Below are positions 11,627 through 24,000 of a stretch of 64,000 nucleotides of DNA, piece by piece. The notes below the pieces were generated by a model. That model ran no database searches and had not been told where the DNA came from. It saw only the letters and a program-made list of their open reading frames with translations. Location of the stretch: NCBI RefSeq assembly GCF_964199755.1, contig NC_133897.1, forward strand, positions 18,714,492-18,778,491. The letters run 5' to 3'. Position 1 is the stretch's first letter. Every line of letters starts with the position of its first letter. The translations under genes were made by a program, and so were the position numbers. Origin of the DNA: Larus michahellis. Taxonomy: Eukaryota > Chordata > Aves > Charadriiformes > Laridae.

Positions 11627-12150
11627 CAGATCACAGAACGGTGGAGGTTGGAAGGGGCCTCTGGGGGTCACAGGACCAACCTCCCTGCTCAAGCCAGAAC
11701 ACCTAGATCCCATTGCCTAGGACCGTGTCCAGATGCCTTTTGGGTATCTCCAAGCAGGGAGACTCCACCACCTCCCTGGGCAAGCTGTGCCGGTGCTCAG
11801 TCACCCTCACAGTGAAAAAGTGTTTCCTGATGTTCGGAGGGAACCTCCTGTGTTTCAGGCTGTGCCCATTGCCTCTGGTCCTGTCGCTGGCCACCACTGA
11901 AAAAAGCCTGGCTCTGTCCTCTTTGCACCCTCCCTTCAGGTATTTCTGCACATTGATAAGATGCCCTGTGAGCCTTCTCTTCTCCAGGCTGAACACTCTC
12001 AGCTCTCTCAGCCTTTCCTCATAGGAGAGATGCTCCAGTCCCTTGACCATCTTCGTGGCCCTTTGTTGAACTCTCTCCACTATGTCCATGTCTCTCTTGT
12101 ACTGAGGAGTCTAGAACTGGACACAACACTCCAGATGTGGCCTCACCAGT
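11627..12150 (-). mobile_element. CR1 LINE 3' end (-)
   Basis: It begins near 'agatcacagaacggtggagg' and runs through the CR1 3' UTR and ORF2 tail. The minus strand still reads [24 protein letters not shown] sequence at about 11.97-12.09 kb, which is typical of the CR1 C-terminal ORF2 region. The copy is 5' truncated. It is similar to the copy at 8.8 kb, also minus strand. Confidence 0.93.
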
Positions 12151-12849
12151 GCTGCATAACATTCAGGCAAAAAGTTTGCTGTTTTGCAGGTGGGATGCAT
12201 TAATTATTCACACAAACATTATTTCAGGTGGTCAGGATGACACAGTGCAACGTTTGTGGTATTGCTGGCTCTGGCAAGGTGGGCATATGGTGCAGTGCAG
12301 AAACAGTCATCTGAGGCAATGGAAACTTCTGCTTCCTTCTGTCACAGCGTTACACCGGTATGGGCATTTATAGCTACTGCTGTTCGCTCTGGTTACTTCC
12401 CTGGTTCACACATCGGTCAGCACAATTCTTGTGACTAATGGCCATGTTTGAATTAACAGCAACTGGCCTTGGCATCACCCTTTCCAAGGTGTGTCCCTCA
12501 AGCCATCAACCAACCAGAGAGCGATGTCCTGGAGTGTCTTCCACCCTCTGTATCATAGTTCCAAACATGCCTTTAACCTACTGCTATGTGAAGCCGCTGC
12601 TTTGACCTTGCCACCAGTGCTGCAAGGTGCTTGTGCTTTTGCACAGGAAACAGCACAGACAACAAGCAAAATTAATGTGTTTGTTTCCCTGCTCTGTGAG
12701 TTCCCTGGCTATTGGTCAGGTTCTGCTGCACCAGAACCACTCTGGATTTAAAATCTTCCCTGTGCATCTCCTCATATGTGTACATGTATGTATATGTATA
12801 CATATAGAGTTACTTACTCCTCACTACATTACCATGCTTCCCTCCAAGA

Positions 12850-13975
12850 TGTTTGGGCAAGGTCACGGGGGATCTCTGCTCATACAGAACCAGAATGATT
12901 CAGGCTGTAAGGAACACGAATGAAGAAGTGGTTGGGAACAACCAGCATGGATTTTCCAAAGGCAGGTGGTGCCTGACCAGCCTGATTACCTTGAAAGAAA
13001 GAATGAAAAGACAGGCTCTGTGGACGAGGAGAGAGAATGTTATTCACCTTGATTCCATCAAGGTTTTCAGCACAGTCTCCTAATGCATCTCTGTAGCCAA
13101 ATTGATGTGAGATAGTTTGAAAAAGGGGACTATAAGCTGCGTGGGGTATTTACTGGCCTGTCAGGCCCAAAAGGTGACGATATCAGCAGTGCAAAGTCCA
13201 TCTGGCAGCGAGTTCCTAGCAGCATCCCACAGGCTCTTTATTGGCAGCCTAGGCAACAGGACAGATTCTGCCCTCAGCAAATTCATGGAGGACGTGAAGC
13301 GAGGTGAGAGCATTTGGCACATTTGAAGGGGAGGGCCGCTATTTGGAGGGACAAATAGCCTAACAGAATCTTCATTAATTTCAACCATGGGGAATGCAAG
13401 GCCTTGCACCTGGGGTGGATTAGCCCCCTGCACCAGTTCTGCACGTGCGACAGACTAAGCCCCACGATGTTACGAGCTGGGGAGCTCGTACATGTTGCAA
13501 TGACTGGCTGGGGAGCAGCTTGGATGAAAAGGACCGGAGGGTCCTGATGGGCAGTGGACTAAGCACGAGTCGCACACTGGCAGCAATGAAGGCTAACAGC
13601 CGGCTGGGCTGTATCGACAGGAGCATAACTTGTAGGCCGACTGAAGTGATTCTTCACCTTTACTCATTATATCACAGTTGTGGTGTAAGGTACACCACCA
13701 GTTCACCACACTTTACTCATTACACCACATCTGGAACCCTGGTCCAGTTCTGGGCCCGCCAGTGTAAGAAAGGTATAGATAAGCTTGAGTAAGTTCAACA
13801 GAAGGTTCAGCAGAAGGCCACCAAGATGCTTGGAGGCTAGAGCAGCAGAGCTATGAGGAGAGGCTGAGGGAACAGGATCCATTCCTGTCCAACCTGCTCT
13901 AGGTGAACCTGCTTTGCAGGGGAGTTGGACTAGATGGTCTCAGAAGGTCCCTTCCCTCCCCTACGATTCTGTGTT
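12850..13975 (+). mobile_element. CR1 LINE fragment (+), degraded
   Basis: Plus-strand sequence resembles the CR1 ORF2 reverse transcriptase ('ggttgggaacaaccagcatgg', 'gacctgctcagcaaattcatgg'-like). It ends in the standard 3' UTR ('ggagttggactagatggtct') near 13930. Several frame breaks and an internal short duplication around 13670-13740 (a 'ttactcatta...caccac' motif repeated) show long decay. Confidence 0.85.
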
Positions 13976-14311
13976 TCTGTGTGAACTGGGCTTGTTCAGC
14001 CTGGGGAAGAAGTGGTTTCAGGGGGACCTCATAGTCCGTGGACACTCCATGCACTGGAGAATACTACCAGACCCGCGAGGGACATCTTGGGGTGAATGCT
14101 AATTAGGTATAAAAGGGAGAAACAATACAAGGACCCTATTCCCATATTACAAGCCTATAAGCAAAGTTTCCTTCAGTGTCCTTGGGGAAAAGTCTGTATT
14201 TCCTCACTGGCGTAAAATAAGGGCAGATGTCAGGGTAAGGAAAATTTAAACTTGGAGAGCAGATGAGGGACAAAAAATTAAAATGAGACAAAGATACTCT
14301 CCTGGTTTGAG

Positions 14312-14384
14312 GTCCTTGGAGAAAGAGGTGGGGGAGACCATCTGTCATTCGTCTCGGTCGTCAGTCTGGCCCAAACCATGACAG
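14312..14384 (+). mobile_element. ERV LTR 3' tail fragment
   Basis: The stretch with 'ggagaaagaggtgggggag' ending 'ggcccaaaccatgaca' parallels the last part of the solo LTR at 32979-33713, which ends 'ccagccaaaatcatgaca'. Only the tail is recognisable. Sequence at 14100-14310 may be more of the same LTR but I could not align it. Confidence 0.6.
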
Positions 14385-15073
14385 ATACACTTTAAGTTTT
14401 GTTTTTTAAACTTTTTTACTATTCTTGCTTATTAGAGCTTTCATAAAAGATGGTTATTTAATAAAGAAAAACAGTTGCTTTACTGTATGCTTTTCAACTG
14501 GTAAATTTTTAGTATTTTTGCAGACATAAGGAAAAAATTAAGTTTAATTTCTTGAGAAGAAACCTTTGAAATTCACAACATCTAGAAGACCTTCAAAATG
14601 ACACACGTATTTATACACATCTGATAATATTCAAAAAAGGAATAATACAGTAAGAACATAATGATGACAAAAATGGTGATAAACCTGTGCTGCTTTACAG
14701 GTGCAGTCATCATTTAGAAGTGCAAACACACCATTTTGATCAAGACTTTTAAACGGGCTAAAAAATGCAATGCGCATTGAATATGTAAATTTACCAAAGG
14801 AAATTGTATATGTATCAACCTACCTATTTCCAGTTTAAAAAAATTAAAAATGAAGGTAAAAGTATTGAAAGTAACAACTCAAACAATTGACTGAAATTAA
14901 TACAGCTAGTGCAATGGCAGAAGAACCTGGTGTGAGTTTTTCTGGGTCGATGCAGAAGAGTACATTCAGCATCACCAGATCTTCTACCCTGTCTGCAACG
15001 ACATATTCTGAGATACTCCAAAGGGCCCCTCCAGGTAGCTGCCAAGTTACACAGTTCCTGAATGAGAAGACTC
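14385..15073 (-). other. Probable 3' UTR and downstream flank of the PKS gene
   Basis: This AT-rich stretch follows the PKS stop codon in gene sense. A possible ATTAAA polyadenylation signal lies on the minus strand at 14548-14543, about 530 bases after the stop. No canonical AATAAA was noticed nearer. The UTR end is inference. Confidence 0.35.
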
Positions 15074-18000
15074 CTATAGCCAGCTCCCATTTTCGGCACT
15101 GTCATCCGCAGCCTTTTTTTTCTCCGCTTTGCCAGTTGCGTTGCTTGTTTCTTCTAAAACTACTACTAAATTTGAGAGAGTTGTGTGAGGATCGAGCAGT
15201 TTCAGAAGAGGTATGTCCACCTTTCTCTCTTGAAAGACACGGTTCTGAATTGTCATAGCTAACATAGAGTCCATGCCCAACGATGAAAGTGGTGTATTCA
15301 TGGTCAGTTCATCTGGGCTCAACCTGGTGAGGTCACTCACCAGTAAGGTGATATAGTCTTCAGATTTGATCAAGGCAGTATCCTGGACTTGAGTTTCCTC
15401 AGGGGTTTCAAGCTGGTTCCTGAATTCTTCTGATATAAGTGACATGAAGCGACTTTTGAGTGAAAGAATGCGAGAAAAAACATGATGCGATAAAGCTTGA
15501 AAGTTTAACTTGACGACAGCTTGCTGCGGGTTATTCAGAAGTAAGCTCTTCCTGAGATACTCATGAATTTCATGCACTTGCAGAATGTCTATGCCCTTGG
15601 ACTCCAGAATGTTCTGAATATGGGTTTGATTGAGCAGTATGCCAAGGTTCAAAGCACCCCAGTTAATGGATTGGCCTGAAAGCCCACAGTTCCTCCTGTA
15701 GAGGCAGAAGACATCCAAGAAAGAGTTTGCAGCCGCGTAGTTTGCCTGGGTGGAATTTCCCAGAAAGGAAGTTACAGAGGAATAGCACACAAAGTAGTCA
15801 AGCTCCTGGCCTCTGGTAGCCCAGTGAAGATTTAGGGTCCCTGCTACTTTTGGGCTCAGCACTTTCTGAAAGTCAGCCAAGGTCAGAGCTTCAACATGGC
15901 CATCATGTAAAACAACAGCACTTTGAAATACTCCTTTGATTGGACTCCTTGCAAAGATGTTTGCAATGGACTGGAAAGCTTTCTCAACATCACTGGTCGA
16001 AGTAACATCACACTGCACAAACGATACTTTGCTCCCTTTATACTGCTGCTGCAAAGCCTTCATCTCTTCTTGCTTCTCATTGCTTGGAGTTTTCCTGGAG
16101 AGTATTGCAATACACCCTCCTCCATTCTCGGCTATGAATTTCACCGTTTCAAAGCCAAGTCCAGTGAGCCCTCCGACTACCACGTAAACAGCATTCTGCT
16201 TAAACAACTTCTTCTGGGATTCATACAACGGTATATCTGAAAGCATGGTGTTGTCCTTCTGCCTTCTCAGTACAGCAAGTGGGACAGGTTTGCAGGTAAA
16301 ATAAGACGTCACAGAGTTTATCCTTTCCAAGTTCTCAGTCTGCTGAAAAACAGAACCTGATAGATGTCTAAAGCGTTTCATATCCATGGAATTGATCCAC
16401 GCATGCACAGTCTTCTGCAATTCCTTTAGAGATGCTTTCTGGAAAATGCTGGCAAGTGTAAGGATATGGAAGCTGACATTTTCATGATCAATTCCACTGT
16501 CATTCTGGACACAGTCAGACTGTCGATTGCCACACACTATCACCACATCTTTAAGAAAGTACATGTGGGACAGATCCTCCTGAGACAGTCTGTTTACTGG
16601 AGGAAGAACAACAAGGGCATTGCATAAGTTTACGTACTGAAACATATCAGGAGTGGGCCTTGCAAGTACTGCTCTCCAACCCATCTCTTCTGCTGCCACT
16701 GAAAGAACATGGCACAAAACCGATGATGGCTCTGTAGAAATAATACCCAGTGTTCTGCCTTTTTTCCCCTTGGGTAACCTCTGACTGAAGATTTCCCATG
16801 CAAGGATAAAGTATGACATACAGGGGACGTTCTGAAAGCGTGGGAATTTCTTTACATTGAAACAAACTGTTCCTGGAATCCGAACTCTGGATGACGCAGC
16901 AGCTGGATAACATGAAACCACGTGATCTCCCACTTTAAGTTTCTTCACATCATTGCCTGTTGCTGTTACTGTGCCACTGAAATCAAGAGCCAGAAGTCTG
17001 TGTTTGCCTACTGCTTGTGAATTCCAATACAGTGTATTACCAAAGTTACGACTAGAAACACTAATGGGAAAATAATCTTCTGAGTGGAGACATATTTTAT
17101 CCACTTGAATTTCAACGCTCTGTTTCTCAAGCTGAGGAGCGGTGCTGGGGGATAATTCAGCAGACAAGTCTTTTGCTGTGTACGGATCAGAAGTGTACAA
17201 AGTGAATGTTTCTGACTTCTGGAGAGATCTTACACGCTGGCCGTAATCTGCATCTACAAAAGGTGTGCGTCTGATTTCAGCCACAAAAGTTCTTCCCTGG
17301 CTGATGCGAACTTCTGGATAGTCCCTACTTTTGTATTTGACAAGAACATCTGCTAGCACTGAGATGTCCAGGGAACTGGAAGAGCTGAGGTCAATCATCT
17401 GAAACGTGATTTCTGGAACTTCAGTGACACAAGTTCTGGTCATGCCATGCAACGCAAACCCACAGTTAACATGGTCCACATCTCTCTCTGTTGTTCTGTA
17501 GGTGATAACTCTGACTGAACAGCGGGACATTTTCTCTCTTAATGCCACAATAACTTGGCGATAGGCTTCACAACATTTTGCCAACTGGTCTACTGCTTTG
17601 CTTGGGAAGTCTTCATTTAACTTTTGAATTCCCCACAGGAAGAGAATGTCATCATAATCCTCAACATCTGCTCTCATTTTATTCTGTGTATGGCCTTCCG
17701 AGAGGGCTTCCCAGTCTTCATACATAACATATCTTGAATCAGGATGCAAGTATTTTTTGAGCTGCTCAGCTATCCCAAATTTGTCAGCAAACACTAGGAC
17801 CCTGGGCATAGCCCCCAGATATCCAATCGTCTGTGAAAGAGAGACTTCTTTCCACTTGTTTTCAAACATGAACTCGTTGTCTCTGGAAGATGCTTGCTTC
17901 ATGAAAGTGATGGCAACGCGCTTGAGTTCAGCCAAAACAGAGCCATGTTTGTCCATAAAGCACCCACAGACCTCTAGGCAGTTCCCAATGGATTTGCTTG

Positions 18001-21000
18001 TTCTCATATATATCATCATTTCTTCCTCCAGTGGTCGGAGCACCACCAGGCTGCCTATCCCTGATGGAAAGCCTACTCTGGACTGGACCGTCCTTGAGGT
18101 CATGATAGCAGTCATCTGCAGAAAACAGTCGAGCAGCACTGGATGGATGCAGTAGTTGTGCATCTCTCTGACAGTCTCCTTGTTCACCTTTATGTTTGTT
18201 ATACCTTCCTTTAGTTCCTGGCAATAATGCACGTCACTGAGCTGCCTGAACATGGAACCATACTGAAAGCCAATCTCAGACAGTGCTTCATAAACCTCCT
18301 CTCTGCTAACCACTGACCTGCATCTTTGATAGATGTCTTGGACGCAGATGGTGCTTTCTTCCACCACAGCTTCAGGCCCCTTTACAACATGGCCCGTAGC
18401 ATAAACTGCGTTGGAGGAAGAGACTATCTCAAAGGCTGTCACTGCTTTTTGTGGACTCAGCTTGATATTCAAGACTTGCGAACTCTGTGTGAGAACACAC
18501 GGCGCAGAAAAACTGATGCTCATCTGGCAAGTACTCAGAGGCATTCGAGGTCTTGAGCTGTTCATCACAGAGGCCAGACCAAGCTCCACATAAAAAGCAC
18601 CAGGGACTAAAGCCACACCATTGTTCTTGTGCTCATATAAGTACGATGTCGTCTCCTGAGACAGCAGGCAGCCAAACTCCGTGTTGTCACTGTTTATGCC
18701 ATAAATCAAAGGATGACTGGAGCTGACACTTCTTTGATTTGCTCGTTGATGGATATCCAGATAGGCCATGAGTTTTTTGCGATCAAATTGATACCGCGGA
18801 ATGGCCACTGGAGCGCTTTGATACCCATTATAAAAGTGCTGCCAGTTGGGATTATATCCCAGTTCAAACAGATTTCCTACCAGGGTGAAGAGTGTCTGAT
18901 ACTCTGCATCAGTTTGCAAAGAAGAGAACACCTTTGTGCTCTTTCCTAGAGTTTCCTTTATGCTTCGCTGCAATGCTCGGTGAGGACTTATTTCCACAAA
19001 CACCACGTTTTCCCTGTCTCTAGCTGCAGTTTTGATGGCTTGAGTGAAAGCAACAGGCTCACGAGTATGCCGGGCCCAGAATTTGCCCTGAGCAAAGTCA
19101 TTTTCAGAAGCAGCCACCCCAGTCAGCGTTGAGATCACTTCAATTTCCCCCTTTTGTTTTTCTAAAGTTTTTATGTTCTCTTCCAACTCCCCAAGTATCA
19201 TATCCATGCTGGGGCTGTGGTACGCAGCTGGGACATTTAAAACGTGAAGAAAGATGTTTCTCTGGCTGAAAGCTTGAGCTAGATCTCTCTGCACAGCATC
19301 CACAGAGTCTGAATGCCCAGACAAGGTGCAGGAAACTGGGCTGTTGAAAGCTGCAATGCACACCTTTCCTGAGTAGCCATGCAGACATTCAGCAATCTCT
19401 TGAACAGGGATGTTTCCAACCACCAACATTCTGCCACTGGCAGTCTTTGCCTGCAGCCGGCTCCGGTGATAAATCACTTTGACTGCATCTGCCAGGGAAA
19501 GGTACCCAGCAAAATGCGCAGCAGCAACTTCCCCTACCGAGTGGCCAACAGCAGTGACTGGTTTAATGCCCCAGTATTTCAGAAGGGAAGCTAAGGCAAC
19601 CTGCAGGGTAAAAAGCAAGGGCTGGGAAAGCTCTGGATCCAACAAATCCTTTGCGCTATGGCCTCTTCCTGGCAGGAGGCTGATGGGAGCATGTTTCTGA
19701 AAAAGTGCTTCTATTTCCTCACACTTATCTCTGAACACTGGCTCTGAGCTCAGCAGTACCTCGCTGAACTCCTTCAGCGTTACGCCGTTGCCACAGAACA
19801 CAAACACCAGCTGTGGTTCCACCTTTGACACGGCAAGTTCAGTGCTCGCTGCCGATGTAACTTCTTGCTGCAAGTGTTGGAGAGAATTTGTGACAAACGC
19901 TTTTCGGTACCTATAGTTGGCATGGCTTCTTCTGCAGGCAGACGTGTAGGCCAGACCTGGGAGAGTTACAGAGTTTCTTGTGCGCAGCTGGTCAGCTGTA
20001 TCGGCCATTGTCATCTGAAGGGACTTACTTGATGCTGCTGACAGCAGAACTAATTCAAGGGGCCTCTTAAAGGCGGGAAGAGGCTCTAGCTGCTTAATCT
20101 GCCTGACTACCACATGAGCATTGGTTCCTCCAAATCCAAAGCAGTTGATGCCAGCTACTCTTCCATGCTCAGGGGATTCTTCCCAGGGCTCTACAGCTGT
20201 GGGAATTGCAAGGTTCAATTTCTCTGTATCGATGCTGCTCATCTCCTTTGAGTAATGCAAGGAGGGAACAATCTTCCCATGATGCATCATCAGAAGCACT
20301 TTGATTAACCCTGCTGCTCCAGCAGCTGATTCAGTGTGGCCAATATTTCCTTTCACGGAACCCATTTTCAGAATGGAAACTTGTGAAGACCTGTTTTTAC
20401 AAATGACACTACCCAGGCTTTCAGCTTCAACAGGATCTCCAGCGGCAGTTCCTGTACCGTGTGCTTCAACGTACTGCACAACTGAGGGATCAACATGAGT
20501 TCCATAAATGCTGCGCAGTAACTTCTCTTGCTCTATTTGAGACGGTCTTGTGATTGGAGTCATGGACCTACCGTTCTGATTTACTGCACTGATGTTTATA
20601 ACACCCCAGATTTTGCTGTAATCTTCTTTTGCCTGTGTCATAAAAAGGTAAAATTATCTTTAATAATCCCATGCTTTCCCTGTATAGGACAAACCAAAAC
20701 ATAACAACAAAACAACGAACAGACAGAGTATAATACTGACTTTTAAATGTGTGATCCCTTCCCCACGGTAGGGGAAGTGCATAAATGCTTAATGCTCAGT
20801 AAGTGCTTCATTAATCCTAAACTTGAATTGGAAAATCTTTTCTGGAGTAATTATGAGAATTGGAGGTATGAAATTCAGGTAAGGAACCAGTCCTACTTTA
20901 GGCTGCTTCACAAGCAACCTTACCTTTTTCAGTGGTTTGAGGAAAACAACACCACAGCCTTCTCCCCTTCCATAGCCATCTGCCTTTTTGGAGAAGGGTT

Positions 21001-24000
21001 TGCTTATTCCCTCGGGAGAGATCATTTTTGCTTTACTGAGAGACACAAAGGTGCGGGGATCTATTATGCAGTTCACTCCACCGCAGATTGCTGCCTCACA
21101 GTCTCCTGGAGTAAAATGGAAAGACGCTCATGTTGAGATGTCCAAGATGATGCACAGAAACAGTAGCAAGTCTAATTTCATTGTCCAGCTTCTCTTCCGT
21201 CCCATTACCTGATTTAATTGCTTGCAAGGCGTAGTGTAGAGCAAAAAGAAAAGATGAACATGCAGTGTCAATCGTCAGTGATGGTCCAGTCAGATTAAAA
21301 GTGAATGAGACCCTGTTAGCAGCAATGCTCATTGCTGCTCCAGTACCATCATAATGATTTATTTCACTCGCTGCTCTGCTTGTTACAATTTCATAGTCTT
21401 GATTCATAAGACCTGCAAAAATATTAAATATGTGTCACGTTAAGCCAAGCAAACAAAAGGGATGTACAGCTTTAAACCTGACAGCATGTTTTGGGTTTCT
21501 GTTTTAATAGTAAACTACATGAAGTCAGTGCTCCTGTGGTGAAACTTTGTTTCAACGCAAGTCCAAGGCAAAACTCCCAGCAATTCCTCTGGACCCAACT
21601 TACACAAACGTATCTAACACTGGACATTTCTACCTGCACAGTAAATGACGGGCGTTTCCTGATTGCTTAACTCATTGTATGATGCAGCTAAGCTCTGTGT
21701 AGCCTCCTCAGACCCCTGTTTCTCAGTTTGAGAGTGGTTGGGTTTGTTTCACTATGGGAATAGATATTAAGAAGTTACAATGAGGATAGGTGGGATATAA
21801 ATGTACAGGACATTAGCTTCAATTCTTCGCATGTTCCAAGTTAAAGGTCACAGCATAAGCTACATCCAGTGCTTTTTATTTATCTTTGGTCTGCTCACTG
21901 TGATACAGTAAGTAAGACAGAAATAGAAAAGAACAGGGCCTGTGAGAGGACTTGTGTCCTCTTTCTGGGAGCATACGTGCTCGAAATAAAGTGGATCCCC
22001 AAGTCCACAGGCACGTGTGGAAAATGCAGAAAAGTCAGCGAGCAAGGAATAGTCACCTCTGTGAAAGAAGAGCGTGTCTCAGACTAAAAGATGATCTAAA
22101 CAGTTTGCCCCTATAGTTTCATCAGCCTAACCATCCCTGAAAATTCCTCTTAAAAGGGACACAGGTTACATCAGCAAAAATGTGCTGTTATTCTAGCTCC
22201 TTGATAGAATCAATGGAATGGAATGGAATAGAATAGAGCAGAGCAGAATAGTTCAGTTGGAAGGGGCCTACAGTGATTCTCTAGTCCACTGCATGACGAA
22301 TTCAGGGCTCACCAAAAGTTAAAGCCTGTTATTAAGGGCATTTTCCAAATGCCTCTTACACACTGACAGGCTTGGGGCATGAACCACCCCTCAAGGGAGC
22401 CTCTTCCAGTGTTTGATCACTCTCTCTGTAAATAAATTCTTCCTAACGCCAAGTCTGAACCTCCTCTGGCACAGCTTTGAACCATTCCCATACACCTTGT
22501 CACAGGATACCAGGGAGAAGAGCTCAGCACCTCCCTCTCCACCTCCCTTCCTCAGGAAGCCATAGGGAGCAGAGCTCGCCCCTCACTCTCCTGTTCTCCA
22601 AACTGGACAGACCCAGAGTCCTTAGCTGCTCCTCATAGGACATGCCTTCCAGCCCTTTCACCAGCTTTGTTGCCCTCCTCTGGACATCTCCTTTTTAAAT
22701 TGTGAGGGCCAAAACTGCACAGAATACTCAAGGTGAGGCTGCACCAATGCTAAATACAGCAGGAGAATCACCCCTTTGACCTCTATTTAATGCACCAGAT
22801 CCCTTTCTGCAGGGCTGCTCTCCAGCCACTCCTCTCCCCGTTTAGACTTGTGTCCACTGTTACTTCATCCCGGATGCAGAATCCAGCATTTGTTCTTGTC
22901 AAATTTCATGCCACTGAGGACTGCACAATGCTCCAATCTATCTAGATCCCTCTCGGCCTCGTGTCCCTTGAGAGGGTCAACAGCACCTCCCAATTTAGTA
23001 TCATCAGCAAACTTACTAATGGTGCATTCAACTCCTGCATCCAGGTCCTTGATAAAAATGTTCAACAGAACTGGCCCTAGAAATGCACCCTGATGAACAC
23101 TGCTGGTGACCGGTCACCAGCCAGATGTAGCCCTGTTCTCTTCAACCCTTTGAGCCCTGCTGTTCAGCTACTTCCTCACCCAGTGCAGCCTGGACCTGGT
23201 CGTCTCACAGTTGGACTTGTCCAGAAGGATGCTGTGAGGGACAAGATCAAAAACCTTACTAAAATTCAGAAAAACTACATCCACTGCCTTCTCTTCCCCC
23301 ACTAGGTGGGTGGCCTGATTGTAGAAGGATATCAGATTAAACAGAACTTTCCGGTTGGGAACCCATGGTGACTGTTCCTGATGATTGCATTGTCCTTTAA
23401 ATGTCTTTCAACAGCACCCAGTATAATCTTCTCCATAACTCTTCCACGTACTGAGGTAAGCAGTTGGACAAGTGCACCTTGGTAGCATACTAATAACTAC
23501 GGGAGGATTTCTGCTGGTTTAAAAGGATATTAATCCCTACAACACCTTAACAAATGCTATACTGGGAAACGGTATAGTGGAAAAAAGTGTAGGTTTGTCT
23601 TGAGAGTATCGTTCCTGGGAAGGGTTGGGTAGCCCCTTTAACTATTTCCTGATTTAGCTTCAGTGCCTGAAGACACTAAGAGGAGCACCTAAAGAGATAC
23701 GTGAATTATATCGTGAACTTCTAGAGTAGCCTGGTAATCCTTACCAAAAATAACCAGTAGCGTCACAGCACAGTAGCCTTAGACCTCCAGTGCTAGATGT
23801 GCATGTAAAGTTTATGAAGGAGTGCTCCAGTTTTCGTGAGGTTCAAACATACTTTCTTCACCATGAAACGTTCATCTTACCAATAAAAACACCTGTTTTG
23901 GTGCCACTGATAGCTTCTATGGGGACTCCTGCATCCTCCAGGGCTTTGTATGTGCATTCTATCAATAACTTCTGCTGCGGATCCATGCGTTCAGCTTCCA

